Below, one piece after another: positions 9,331 to 18,672 of a stretch of 64,000 bases of DNA. Position numbers and translations under genes: made by a program. The notes under the pieces were generated by a model, which worked only from the letters and a program-made list of their open reading frames with translations, had not been told where the DNA came from and ran no database searches. This DNA is from Halothece sp. PCC 7418 (GTDB lineage Bacteria > Cyanobacteriota > Cyanobacteriia > Cyanobacteriales > Rubidibacteraceae), in assembly GCF_000317635.1 (NCBI RefSeq), contig NC_019779.1, positions 2,046,001 through 2,110,000 of the forward strand. The letters run 5' to 3'. Every line of letters starts with the position of its first letter. The first letter of the stretch is position 1.

Positions 9331-10365
9331 TTACCATTGGGTTGGTAATTGCTTTTTGATTTTTCCGATAGAAATTTGATTAATCTTCAAAGCTCGTAAG
9401 GAGGTGATGAGTAATTCTTTTGCTAATCTTTGCCACATCCAGCGCAACCATTGAGCCATTTGAGCATAACAAAGTGTTGTTTCAGATCGATTTAATGGAC
9501 TACGTTGTATCGCAGCAAGATATTCCCAAAACCATCGCCATAACGGCATGACGATCTTGTTTTTATTAACGGGATCAAACCAGACATTATACTCGTAGTA
9601 ACCGTTATGTTTTCGCCCCGAGGCTTCCCCATAATCTCTGTAGCGGAATAGATACTCTGGAACTTCGTAAAACTGACCCAGTAGGGCGAGTTCTCCTAGT
9701 AAGATCGCATCAGAATTAACATAACTAGCAATGAGGGGCGTTCCCTTGAGTAAATTTGACCGTATTACTCCGAAAATGGGTAACCATCTATCCCCAGCTG
9801 GATGGTGTTGAGTTAGGTCAGAATCCGCTTTAATCGGTTTCTCTTTTAAATTAGATCCTTGCCGATCCAAGCGACCTTTATTAAAAAATAGCTTTTGATA
9901 TTGCTCAAATCGCTGGTGTGGTTTCGGTGAAGTCAATTGAAGGAGATTAGAAGATGCTTTTCGGATTTCATTTCCCTCTTGATCAATAAAAATAGTTCTG
10001 CTGTAACACAAAACCAGTGCCGAATTTTGTTCCAATACTTCAATACATCGCTCTAGATATTCTGGGGCTAGCAAATCGTCATGAGCCACCCATTTAAAGT
10101 AAGTTCCCTTAGATAATTGAAACACACGGTTGTAATTACGAGCTGCACCAAGATTATCATCATTGCAGTAGTAGCAAATCCGTTGATCTTGAGCAGCATA
10201 TTCTTGACAAATCGCTTGAGTCTTATCAGTTGAAGCATTATCTGAAATAATTAACTCGAAGTTTTCAAATGTCTGATTCAAAATTGACTCTAAGGTTTCT
10301 CTGAGGAAACGCTCGCCATTATAAATCGGCATTCCAAGAGTGAGAATAGGATTAGAATATCTCAT
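9331..10365 (-). CDS. Glycosyltransferase family 2
   Basis: Starting at 10365 gives MRYSNPILTLGMPIYNGERF, a normal family 2 N-terminus; ten upstream codons in the open frame look like untranslated sequence. ELIISDNASTDKT and VAHDDLLAPEYL supply nucleotide and metal-binding acids. It is a paralog of the gene at 2844-3821 with an insertion near residues 165-195 (RLDRQGSNLKEKPIKADSDL). Both probably act in repeat-unit assembly. The duplicate pair lies on either side of the acyltransferase/lyase block. Confidence 0.85.
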   Translation of the reverse strand: MRYSNPILTLGMPIYNGERFLRETLESILNQTFENFELIISDNASTDKTQAICQEYAAQDQRICYYCNDDNLGAARNYNRVFQLSKGTYFKWVAHDDLLAPEYLERCIEVLEQNSALVLCYSRTIFIDQEGNEIRKASSNLLQLTSPKPHQRFEQYQKLFFNKGRLDRQGSNLKEKPIKADSDLTQHHPAGDRWLPIFGVIRSNLLKGTPLIASYVNSDAILLGELALLGQFYEVPEYLFRYRDYGEASGRKHNGYYEYNVWFDPVNKNKIVMPLWRWFWEYLAAIQRSPLNRSETTLCYAQMAQWLRWMWQRLAKELLITSLRALKINQISIGKIKKQLPTQW

Positions 10366-10412
10366 AACTAGAGCGGAGACAAAGATGCTAGTCAATCGTT
10401 TCTGGTTGAGTC

Positions 10413-11267
10413 TTATTCGGGATAACCTAATTGTTCTAGGAGGTCTTTGGTAACTGCTTTAAAGTAAGAGGTTGTTGCATAATCAAAGTAGTTTTTCCAA
10501 TCTCCTGCTATCCCTTTTCGATAGTGGCTTTGAACATTTTCCTTACCCTGATTTCGACCTTCAGTTTTACTTTCAAACTGATGTCTTTGGCAAAGATCAG
10601 TAAATTCTTCGGCTGGCATTTGAATCTCTAAGTAATTAAAGAGTTGCTGCAAGAAAGAAGAATTATCCTCCGCTAAGTCTTCATAACGAAAAATCTTGAC
10701 ATTATCTTGCTCTAGAGACCCTTGCACCCAAGATTTTTGTGCTTCAAACGATCCAAATTCTTCTAAGCGATCAATGATATATTTCAGACCTTCTGTGAAA
10801 TCTAGATTTTCTAAATCGTGACGCATTTTCATGACTGGCTTGAATTTGCCATGGGAATACTTGGCAGAAAAATACCAAGACACAATGATATCTCTGGGAT
10901 CTCTCAAAATAAAAAATGTCTTGTAATGGGCGGGTTTAGGAATGGTTAAATAAGTGGGATAGCTAATATACAAATGCGTTCCAATCGTGCGTTTAGGTAA
11001 GGCTTCCTCAAAAGCAGCATAGCGAAGTCCTAGTTCCACATAAGGATGGACGATAAGCCCTGTATATTGGTAAAAAGTAAAGTCATTCAAGACGGATCTA
11101 AACCATTGGCTCGCTGTTTTTTGAGTACAACAATAGTAAATGTTATCGTAGGGAGATTTCTGGATAACTCCTAAACCAAAATTTTGATAGAGATTAACTA
11201 ATTTCTGTTTCGAGGTTATGAACTTATTTTGTAACTTTTGTAAAACGAGAGGACTCATGGCTTTCAT
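10413..11267 (-). CDS. Sulfotransferase domain protein
   Basis: The 284-residue protein shows NIYYCCTQKTASQWFRSVL (residues about 43-62), an altered PSB loop, and TFFILRDPRDIIVSWYFSAK (about 122-142), the classical 3'-phosphate loop of PAPS-dependent sulfotransferases. It is a close paralog of the gene at 14157-15017: both share SPYDNIYYCCTQKTASQ and a C-terminal SHYRKGxxGDWKNYFD. That last motif is the typical RxGxxGDWK signature that closes the PAPS site. It should sulfate a carbohydrate. An ATG 3 codons downstream is an equally good start. Confidence 0.85.
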   Translation of the reverse strand: MKAMSPLVLQKLQNKFITSKQKLVNLYQNFGLGVIQKSPYDNIYYCCTQKTASQWFRSVLNDFTFYQYTGLIVHPYVELGLRYAAFEEALPKRTIGTHLYISYPTYLTIPKPAHYKTFFILRDPRDIIVSWYFSAKYSHGKFKPVMKMRHDLENLDFTEGLKYIIDRLEEFGSFEAQKSWVQGSLEQDNVKIFRYEDLAEDNSSFLQQLFNYLEIQMPAEEFTDLCQRHQFESKTEGRNQGKENVQSHYRKGIAGDWKNYFDYATTSYFKAVTKDLLEQLGYPE

Positions 11268-11287
11268 TGATAATAACTATTGCTGTC

Positions 11288-13120
11288 TTAAGGGCTGGCA
11301 TAAAAGTTAGAGAGCAAGCCTTTTTTGAGCACAACCTCTTGATAACTACCTGACTTGATAATTTGACCTTGATCCATTAAATAAACGCGATCGCAATGTT
11401 CGACAGTGGTAAGACGGTGAGCAATAATAATCATTGTTTTAGTTCCACTCAAAGATTTAATCGCCTCTGTCACATATTTTTCTGTTTCGTTATCTAGCGC
11501 AGAGGTTGCTTCATCGAGAACTAAAATTTCTCTTTCGTGGTACAGCGCCCTAGCAATACCAACTCGCTGACGCTGACCGCCAGATAGCATAATTCCGCGC
11601 TCACCGACTCTGGTGTTGATCCCATCTGGTAAATTTTCAACGACTTCTGATAACTGAGCAGCTTGTATCGCTTGATATAATCTCTGTTGATCAATTTCGT
11701 GATCAGGAATACCAAAGGCAATATTTCGCGCGATCGTATCGTCTATCAGAAAGATCGATTGAGGAATATAACCAATTAAATTCTGCCAAGAACGAAGATT
11801 TTCGTAAATGGATCTTCCATCTACTTTAATATCTCCTTCTTGAGGTATTAAAAGACCTAAAATGACATCAACTAACGTTGTTTTCCCTGTACCCGACTTA
11901 CCAATTAAAGCAATCGATTTACCTTTAGGAATAGCCAGTGAAATTTGATTTAAAGCATTTTCTAAGCTATTAGGATAGCGATAGGTTAGCTGATTGAGAA
12001 CAAGTTCCTTAGTAAACGTTATTGTTTGAGAATCTTGATTAGTATTACTAGACCATGTCTTTAAAGAAGAGTGGTTAACAGTCTTAGAAGTAGCATTCAC
12101 AACCTCTTTTTCTAATTCTTTGAGCTCTAGGTATAATTGATCCAAGCTATAGCTAGAGTTCTTGAGCTTACTTAAGCCTGCAGCAATATTACTAAAGGCT
12201 GGCATTAGACGAATTGAAGCTAAAGCAAAGATACTTAAAGTTGGAGTTAATTGCTGCATATCTCGCTCTAAAAGCAAGGAAATTGAGGTAAATCCAATTA
12301 AGAAAAGAACGAGAACCGTTTCTACAATGTAACGAGGTACTAGTTTAAAGGCAAAGAAGCCAATTGACGCATTGGCATATCTTTGAGCTTGTTGATTACA
12401 TTGTTGTCTAAAGTATGACCCACAACCAATCACTCGACTTTCCTTAAATCCTCCTAAACCATGGTTAACCGTCCGAATCATTTCTTGTTTTGCTTCATAA
12501 AGTTCTTGTCCCCAAAAATGCATTTTGTTTTTGAATAAGCTAAATAATACCAACAAAGGAGAAATAATTAATAGCAAAATCACGACAGCTAAAGGATCAA
12601 TTACACATAAAAATAATGAAATCGTAATAATGTTAATTCCGTGAACCGTAGAAGCTAAAAGTGTTCCCAATATTCCATTAGCGAAAATTGTTGTTTGGTT
12701 GGTCACATTATTGATAATTTGAGCACTATTTTTATTGATATAAGTAGTATAAGAAGCATTTAAGTATGCTCCCATCAATCGGTCAATTAACTTTTCTTTT
12801 TGAGAATAAGTAAACTTAAATATATAACGTTGAACTAACCAACTCAATAAAGATTTAGTACAGAAGATCAAAATAATAAACAAGCCAACAAATGCTATAA
12901 ATTGACCCGATTGACTAAAGCCTAACTGAACATAAACTAAATTAAGCCAGTAATTTTTATGAATTAATTCTGAATGACTTGCTAAATTAATAAAAGGACC
13001 AATTAAACCAATACCAATCACTTCTACTCCAGAAACAAGAAAAACAATCAATACTAATACAAGTAATTTCTGTTTTTCTGCTGGAAGAATATAAAAAAAC
13101 TTTGATAAATATCTTAACAT
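11288..13120 (-). CDS. ABC transporter, fused permease and ATPase (MsbA/exporter type)
   Basis: The 610-residue half-transporter has an N-terminal region with about six membrane spans (residues 15-310) and a C-terminal ATPase: Walker A GKSGTGKTT near 407, signature LSGGQRQRVG near 515, Walker B EILVLDEATSAL near 535, and H-loop IIAHRLTT. It would act as a homodimer in the inner membrane and export a lipid-linked or amphiphilic substrate. It sits between two paralogous sulfotransferases and a capsule-type protein, so its cargo may be a sulfated glycolipid or oligosaccharide. The cargo is an inference from context only. Confidence 0.88.
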   Translation of the reverse strand: MLRYLSKFFYILPAEKQKLLVLVLIVFLVSGVEVIGIGLIGPFINLASHSELIHKNYWLNLVYVQLGFSQSGQFIAFVGLFIILIFCTKSLLSWLVQRYIFKFTYSQKEKLIDRLMGAYLNASYTTYINKNSAQIINNVTNQTTIFANGILGTLLASTVHGINIITISLFLCVIDPLAVVILLLIISPLLVLFSLFKNKMHFWGQELYEAKQEMIRTVNHGLGGFKESRVIGCGSYFRQQCNQQAQRYANASIGFFAFKLVPRYIVETVLVLFLIGFTSISLLLERDMQQLTPTLSIFALASIRLMPAFSNIAAGLSKLKNSSYSLDQLYLELKELEKEVVNATSKTVNHSSLKTWSSNTNQDSQTITFTKELVLNQLTYRYPNSLENALNQISLAIPKGKSIALIGKSGTGKTTLVDVILGLLIPQEGDIKVDGRSIYENLRSWQNLIGYIPQSIFLIDDTIARNIAFGIPDHEIDQQRLYQAIQAAQLSEVVENLPDGINTRVGERGIMLSGGQRQRVGIARALYHEREILVLDEATSALDNETEKYVTEAIKSLSGTKTMIIIAHRLTTVEHCDRVYLMDQGQIIKSGSYQEVVLKKGLLSNFYASP

Positions 13121-13146
13121 GATTTAATTTGAATCCAATGAAACTT

Positions 13147-14109
13147 CTAATGAGCTAATTTCAGCCATTTGTTTTTGAATTTTTCTATTTCTGATTCACT
13201 ATAAAAATGCTGTGTATATTGAGAATCATACATTCTCTTAATATAAGACTTGGGTAAATTGATTGAGGATTCTAAATCTTTATAGATAGTAGAGTAATCT
13301 TTATTCCCCCCCACATTGGCTGGCGTTAATTGAAAGTTCTCTACCTTCAGAAATTCTTGAAATGCTTTTTGAGCACATTGATTAAACTTCTCTAGCTTGA
13401 TCAACAAAAGATCTGCGAATTCTCCTTCGTAAATCTGGTATCCTTTTTCTTGCGGAAATTCACTATAAAAAACATCGATATTGAAGATAGGTTTTAACTC
13501 AGTGCCAAACCATTTTAAGGGAATATCGTGGTAATAATTTTCTAAAAAACAATCTGCAAGCTCTTGGCAAGTAAGCTCCTTCAAGGATTCTAAGCGATTA
13601 AATCTATATATGGTTTGATGATTTTGATGCGGTAGCCAGAGCTCATAATTTTGGAAGAAACTCGATATATTTCTAGCAATTGGCTCTCTCACTAAAGTAA
13701 TTATTTTGAGTTTGTTTTTCCTAAAACTGGTTGTTTGAAACTGTTTTTGTAAAAAACGACAAAGTAAGATTTGATTCCTAATTCCTTTAGGGACTTCCTG
13801 CCATTTATGATAATTTCTGTTGGCTAAGGTTTCCATTAAGGTGATCCCTTCTTGGCTCAAGTAATGAGTCCAATAAATGGTATAAAAACGATTAAGCCCC
13901 GATTGATGTAATGATCGAATCACTGTAGAAGAACCAACCTTTCCCATGGTATGCACAAACAGTTTATTTTTCTTGAGCCAATTGGAAAGAAGTAATCGGC
14001 GATGAGCTTTTACTTGATAATAGGCTTGTTCTAAGAATTGTCCTAAACCTTGGTAGTGATTTTTGGGCTGGGTCTGATGACGAAATGATTGAGAGAAATT
14101 ATTTAACAT
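13147..14109 (-). CDS. Putative capsular polysaccharide synthesis protein (NKWYS/sulfotransferase-like fold)
   Basis: The 320-residue protein carries FVHTMGKVGSSTVIRSLHQS (residues about 52-71), a P-loop-like PAPS motif, and ITLVREPIARNISSFF (about 136-151), a 3'-phosphate loop. Together with the overall length these match the 'putative capsular polysaccharide synthesis' family related to sulfotransferases. It is separated by 26 bases from the ABC exporter and by 47 from the second sulfotransferase. Likely role: sulfation of the capsule or of a surface glycan. The A+T-rich codon use is similar to its neighbours. Confidence 0.65.
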   Translation of the reverse strand: MLNNFSQSFRHQTQPKNHYQGLGQFLEQAYYQVKAHRRLLLSNWLKKNKLFVHTMGKVGSSTVIRSLHQSGLNRFYTIYWTHYLSQEGITLMETLANRNYHKWQEVPKGIRNQILLCRFLQKQFQTTSFRKNKLKIITLVREPIARNISSFFQNYELWLPHQNHQTIYRFNRLESLKELTCQELADCFLENYYHDIPLKWFGTELKPIFNIDVFYSEFPQEKGYQIYEGEFADLLLIKLEKFNQCAQKAFQEFLKVENFQLTPANVGGNKDYSTIYKDLESSINLPKSYIKRMYDSQYTQHFYSESEIEKFKNKWLKLAH

Positions 14110-14156
14110 TATCTATGCTTTAAGGAAGAGTGGAATTTTTTTTGTAAGTTAGAAAA

Positions 14157-15017
14157 TTATTCTACTGAATATCCTAGAACTTCTACTAAATCGGTTGTTA
14201 CTTCTTGGAAATGCTTCATAATTTCCTCATCAAAATAATTTTTCCAATCCCCTGGTAATCCTTTTCGATAATGGCTATTTTTATTTTCCATCCCCTTAAC
14301 CCTACCCATTGATTTCTTTTCAAATTGATATTTATCGCATAAGACATTGAATTCATTCTTCTCCATGACGATTCCTAAATAAGCAAAGAGTTCTTGGAAA
14401 AAAGCAGGTAAGTTGTTCGCTAAATCTTCATAAAGAAAAATTTTGACATTGTTTTGATCGACTGAATGATTGACCCAAGAGCGTTGAGCTTCAAATAACC
14501 CAAACTCATCTCCCCGATTAATCATGTATTTTAAGCCTTCTTTTAAATCTAATTTTTCTAAATCACTTCGTAATTCTTTGATAGTAGGATTCATGCCGTG
14601 GGAATATTTAGCAGAGAAGTAAAAGGAGACGACAAGATCGCGCGGATCTCTCATCACAAAAAAGGTTTTGTAATGATTCGGTTTAGGAATGGCTTGATAA
14701 GTAGAGTAGTTAATATATAAATGAGTACCAATTGTTTTCTTAGGTAAGCCTTCTTGAAATAAAGCATCATGAGAAGCCTCTCGCAGGCCAAGTTTAGAAT
14801 AAGCATAAACGAGAAGACCTGTATTTTTATAAAAAATGAAGTCTTTCAAGACTGCTTTTATAGTTTGGCTAGCGGTTTTTTGAGTACAACAATAGTAAAT
14901 GTTATCGTAGGGAGATTGCTGAACAATTCCTAAACCTAAACTCTGACAAATCCGAAAAGAGCGTCGGTTATAGTTAAACTGCTGATCTCTCATCATGTTG
15001 GAGACTAAGGAATTCAT
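14157..15017 (-). CDS. Sulfotransferase domain protein, paralog of the gene at 10413
   Basis: The 286-residue protein carries YYCCTQKTASQTIKAVLKDF and TFFVMRDPRDLVVSFYFSAK in the same positions as its paralog, and ends with SHYRKGLPGDWKNYFDEEIM. The two are similar along the whole length with many substitutions, so the duplication is not recent. The pair brackets the ABC exporter and the NKWYS-type gene. Reaction: sulfate transfer from PAPS to a sugar. Specificity cannot be read from sequence. Confidence 0.85.
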   Translation of the reverse strand: MNSLVSNMMRDQQFNYNRRSFRICQSLGLGIVQQSPYDNIYYCCTQKTASQTIKAVLKDFIFYKNTGLLVYAYSKLGLREASHDALFQEGLPKKTIGTHLYINYSTYQAIPKPNHYKTFFVMRDPRDLVVSFYFSAKYSHGMNPTIKELRSDLEKLDLKEGLKYMINRGDEFGLFEAQRSWVNHSVDQNNVKIFLYEDLANNLPAFFQELFAYLGIVMEKNEFNVLCDKYQFEKKSMGRVKGMENKNSHYRKGLPGDWKNYFDEEIMKHFQEVTTDLVEVLGYSVE

Positions 15018-15066
15018 TGTTTTTTCTCTCTTTTTGATTTCAAAGACAATAATTTAATTTGAAGCC

Positions 15067-18000
15067 TTAAATTGGTGTAATATTGACATCACCAAAAGTG
15101 GCATCTTGGCGATGAGCAACAAGAAATAGTGAACCGCTGTCAAGATCAGATAATCCTTCGCTAGTTTCTACATCCCAGCCCATGGGCTCGCTTTGACCTA
15201 ACTCCCAAGCCTTGAGGCTATAGAGTGAGCCTGTGTCTGTTGTTTCCACCCGCATCTTGAAATTGTAGGTCAGATCTGGCTGTAAGGTTTTTCCAGGATT
15301 CGTTGCTCCCCCTTCTTTTTTGATGATGAGGTCGCCATCTTGGGCCCATCCTAGAGCGCCAAAAGGTGCAACACCTGCTAGTGGCTGTCTTCCAGATAAG
15401 CTATCATCGTTGTGTCCATGCCATCGCATGAGCACTCCCACTGCACCTTTGGAATTGATCCCGCCATTAATTGTAATGGGAACAGTCACTTCAAAGTCTT
15501 GCCAAGAAATGTCGCCAATGCCAATCAAACGATCATAACCGGGTTCAACCGTGCGAACCGTATCTCCTTCAATCGCCCACAAACCATCAACAACCTGTGC
15601 GACATCTAAAATATTGGATGTTGTACTCCAGTCAATGGAATAGGTTTGGGGCCAGACATTCCCTGCTTCATAATCGATAGTTACAGTCTGTGTCGAGACA
15701 TTCCCCAAGTCATCAGTCGCAGTAAGAACGACAATATCATCGGTTGATGAACCATCGAGGTCAGCATAGGCGATGTCTGCATTAAAGTCACCCGTTTTGT
15801 TAATGCGAAATCCTTGATCAATGGTTAATGCAACTTCAGGTTCGCCATTAAGAGAATAGGTTAAAGAAGAAACACCATCAGGATCATCGACATGACCGAG
15901 AATGTTAACCCAATTTTGAGGTTGACCAATTTGACCAAAGGTTTGATCTAATCCATACCAGACATCGATCGCGGGACCATCTCCTTGATTGGTTGGTGCA
16001 GCTTCTACTGCAAGATCGACATTGGCTAAGTTAGACACTGTATCTTGGTCATCAGCAACGGTATAGCTGAAGTTATCGCTGCCAATAAAGTCAGTATTGG
16101 GAATATAAGTCACTTGCCCAGTGGCTGCATCAACTGTCACGCTGCCATTGCTAGGAGCATCGACAATTGCTACACTGGTCGGGTCAAGGTTGCCATCGCT
16201 GTCAGTGTCATTAGCAAGGACATCTAGGGTGGTGACGGTATTGACTTCAACAACTGCTGTATCATCATTGGCAACGGGGGGTTGATTAGTGGTGTCGGAA
16301 GTCTCCTCAACGCTCAGGCTAACCAAAGCTGACTCCGAAACTGCCCCTTGGTCATCGGCGACGGTATAACTGAAGCTATCACTGCCTAGAAAATCGGTAT
16401 TCGGCGTGTAAGTGACGAATCCCGTGATATTATCCACGGCGACCGTCCCTTGGTTAGGATTGCTGGTAAGGGTGAGGCTAGCGGGGTCAAGACTGCCATC
16501 GCTGTCACTGTCATTATCAAGAAGATTGAGCTCGGTAGCGGTATTAATGGGAACAACGACGGTGTCGTCATTCGCAACGGGGGCTTGATTGGGGGGGTGA
16601 TCATCATTGTGAGTGCTACCTCCATCTTCTGGGCTAATGGGAGATGCGGTGTTGAAGAAATAATCCACTTGCGCGGTGAAAGCGGGAATACTTCCCCCGA
16701 TACCATGATTGGCAGCAAAGGTTCCGATTTCATTCACTGTCAATGCTTGAGTGATGCTCCCAGCATTATTCCAAGTGGCACCATCTGCGGAATATTGGAG
16801 CGTCCATTGCTCCCCTTGGCGAGTGACTCGTAGGTAAGGAGCCGCTCTTGGGGAAACGGGAACTTCGATCAAAGAATTGGTCGAGTTGCCCTCAATGGTA
16901 CTGCCCACAAAAACAGTGAGCACAGAACCATCGTGAAGATGACCAAAGCGCAACCAGTTCGCGTCGTCTTGTTCGATGACAATGCCTTGAAATTGGTATT
17001 TTTCAGAAGGCTCAGACGCAAATTTGACTTCAACTTCAAAATCTTCATCGGTTGCTGCTTGCACAGCGCGAACGGTTTTATTGCCACGCTTGCCAGGACT
17101 GTGGGACGTGCCTTCGGGAACAAACAGTTCTAAGAATGCGTCCGCAGTTCCCGTTAAGGTATAGTTTCCTCCACCTAAGGGGTCAATAAAGGTCCACTGA
17201 CTCCCCAAGGTGTCATTGTTGAAATCATCGGAAGTAAAAGTTGATGTTGAAGTGTTATTGTCTGGATTGGTGAGGGTGACGGTTACGATCGCTGCTGCAG
17301 TTTCCCCCTTACCATCTTCAATGCTATAGTTAAAGCTATCTGTTGTATTCTCTCCAGCATTTAAATCAGCAAACTGACCGTTTGGATCATAATTAAATGT
17401 ACCATCCGCATTTAGGGTCAAAAGTGCGCCAGAAGCAAGAGTAATTTCCTTCCCAATGTCAGCACTGTCACCATTAACTTCCGCGATCAAAATAGGATCA
17501 CCATCAGGATCACTGTCTGCACCATTGCCATTATCGGCAAGTACGTCTCCACTGAGCGCTGTCTCGTAATTGGTTGTTACGAAATCATCATTCGCAACGG
17601 GGGCTTGATTGGGGGGGTGATCATCATTGTGAGTGCTGCTCTCATCTTCTGGGCTAATGGGAGATGCGGTGTTGAAGAAATAATCCACTTGCGCGGTGAA
17701 AGCGGGAATACTTCCCCCGATACCATGATTGGCAGCAAAGGTTCCGATTTCATTCACTGTCAATGCTTGAGTGATGCTCCCAGCATTATTCCAAGTGGCA
17801 CCATCTGCGGAATATTGGAGCGTCCATTGCTCCCCTTGGCGAGTGACTCGTAGGTAAGGAGCCGCTCCTGGGGAAACGGGAACTTCGATCAAAGAATTGG
17901 TCGAGTTGCCCTCAATGGTACTGCCCACAAAAACAGTGAGCACAGAACCATCGTGAAGATGACCAAAGCGCAACCAGTTGGCAGCGTCTTGTTCAATGAC

Positions 18001-18264
18001 AATGCCTTGAAATTGGTATTTTTCAGAAGGCTCAGACGCAAATTTGACTTCAACTTCAAAATCTTCATCGGTTGCTGCTTGCACAGCGCGAACGGTTTTA
18101 TTGCCACGCTTGCCAGGACTGTGGGACGTGCCTTCGGGGACAAACAGTTCTAAGAATGCGTCCGCAGTTCCCGTTAAGGTATAGTTTCCTCCACCTAAGG
18201 GGTCAATAAATGTCCACTGACTCCCCAAGGTGTCATTGTTGAAATCGTCAGAGAGAAACACCAT
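15067..18264 (-). CDS. Large modular adhesin-like surface protein with duplicated ConA-like domains and cadherin-like repeats
   Basis: The 1065-residue acidic protein has, in order: a DUF1349/laminin-G-like beta-sandwich (about 1-200, DDFNNDTLGSQWTFIDPLGG), a cadherin-like tandem repeat opening NQAPVANDD (about 217-335), a second near-identical sandwich (about 341-545), two more NQAPVANDD/NQPPVANDD repeats with TPNTDFxGSDxFSYTVADDQ (about 560-770), and a C-terminal region with a DVWYGLDQ start and another sandwich-like domain (about 880-1065). There is no N-terminal signal peptide and no clear RTX nonapeptide, so its export route is unclear; a type I route is conceivable. It probably binds polysaccharide or calcium at the cell surface and helps build the matrix. 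Confidence 0.7.
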   Translation of the reverse strand: MVFLSDDFNNDTLGSQWTFIDPLGGGNYTLTGTADAFLELFVPEGTSHSPGKRGNKTVRAVQAATDEDFEVEVKFASEPSEKYQFQGIVIEQDAANWLRFGHLHDGSVLTVFVGSTIEGNSTNSLIEVPVSPGAAPYLRVTRQGEQWTLQYSADGATWNNAGSITQALTVNEIGTFAANHGIGGSIPAFTAQVDYFFNTASPISPEDESSTHNDDHPPNQAPVANDDFVTTNYETALSGDVLADNGNGADSDPDGDPILIAEVNGDSADIGKEITLASGALLTLNADGTFNYDPNGQFADLNAGENTTDSFNYSIEDGKGETAAAIVTVTLTNPDNNTSTSTFTSDDFNNDTLGSQWTFIDPLGGGNYTLTGTADAFLELFVPEGTSHSPGKRGNKTVRAVQAATDEDFEVEVKFASEPSEKYQFQGIVIEQDDANWLRFGHLHDGSVLTVFVGSTIEGNSTNSLIEVPVSPRAAPYLRVTRQGEQWTLQYSADGATWNNAGSITQALTVNEIGTFAANHGIGGSIPAFTAQVDYFFNTASPISPEDGGSTHNDDHPPNQAPVANDDTVVVPINTATELNLLDNDSDSDGSLDPASLTLTSNPNQGTVAVDNITGFVTYTPNTDFLGSDSFSYTVADDQGAVSESALVSLSVEETSDTTNQPPVANDDTAVVEVNTVTTLDVLANDTDSDGNLDPTSVAIVDAPSNGSVTVDAATGQVTYIPNTDFIGSDNFSYTVADDQDTVSNLANVDLAVEAAPTNQGDGPAIDVWYGLDQTFGQIGQPQNWVNILGHVDDPDGVSSLTYSLNGEPEVALTIDQGFRINKTGDFNADIAYADLDGSSTDDIVVLTATDDLGNVSTQTVTIDYEAGNVWPQTYSIDWSTTSNILDVAQVVDGLWAIEGDTVRTVEPGYDRLIGIGDISWQDFEVTVPITINGGINSKGAVGVLMRWHGHNDDSLSGRQPLAGVAPFGALGWAQDGDLIIKKEGGATNPGKTLQPDLTYNFKMRVETTDTGSLYSLKAWELGQSEPMGWDVETSEGLSDLDSGSLFLVAHRQDATFGDVNITPI
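16597..18264 (-). repeat. Near-identical internal direct duplication, offset 1020 bp, inside the adhesin gene
   Basis: The stretch from about 16590 to 17240 recurs at about 17610 to 18260, always 1020 bases later. Most of the two copies is identical at the nucleotide level, with few substitutions (for example A/G at 16627-16640 versus 17647-17660, and single changes at 16853/17873, 16960/17980 and 16972/17992). The unit encodes the ConA-like sandwich plus the linker to the next cadherin-like repeat. Near identity at synonymous sites implies a recent duplication or ongoing gene conversion. Confidence 0.9.
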
Positions 18265-18672
18265 GAATTTTAATAATAGTTGGGTTGGTGAGTTAAGTTG
18301 ATTTGATTGCCAATAAAAATTTCTCCAAATTAATCACGTTTGAATCGTCGTTTTAATTCGGAGAACGCTCTTTCATGATTCTAATCACTTAATTTTGATC
18401 GCCTCAAATCGTCGTCGGATCTGTTCTTTTTTTATTAGTCGAATATATTAAGAGATTGGAAATATATTAGAGACAGGCTTTCTCTGTTTCTAAAGCAAAT
18501 CAAGTTCACTCTTGGTGTCTTCTTAATTTGTTTTCAGTGAAAAATCACTGCTAATCATTTCTGGGACTTTTCTAAGACTAGAAGGAATTGTCAACCTTTA
18601 ACCTAGTTGGAATTATTATATCTGATCTTTTGAAAGTTGTCACGATTTTTTTGAAAATTATAATTTCCCTTT
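18265..18672. other. 408-bp intergenic region upstream of the adhesin gene
   Basis: No gene is seen. In the minus-strand direction it carries TTGACA followed by an A+T-rich stretch (about 18591-18596), a hairpin CAGTGA-N5-TCACTG (about 18534-18550), and the 29-base element at 18507-18535 that recurs upstream of the TagA-type gene. This is the probable promoter and 5' leader of the adhesin gene and perhaps of all downstream genes to the left. The exact transcription start cannot be set. Confidence 0.5.
18507..18535 (-). promoter_or_regulatory. 29-base element shared with 30320-30348
   Basis: On the minus strand the core reads GAAGACACC preceded by a GAAAAC segment and followed by AGAGTG. It matches the element at 30320-30348 at 25 of 29 positions, and all four differences are A/G transitions. 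It lies about 240 bases upstream of the adhesin start. It could be a regulator binding site or part of a structured leader RNA; which cannot be decided from two copies. Confidence 0.5.

Noticed and set aside
15320-18153. Many plus-strand open frames opposite the adhesin gene
   Set aside because: They are shadows of the minus-strand coding sequence; they are duplicated only because the gene is duplicated.
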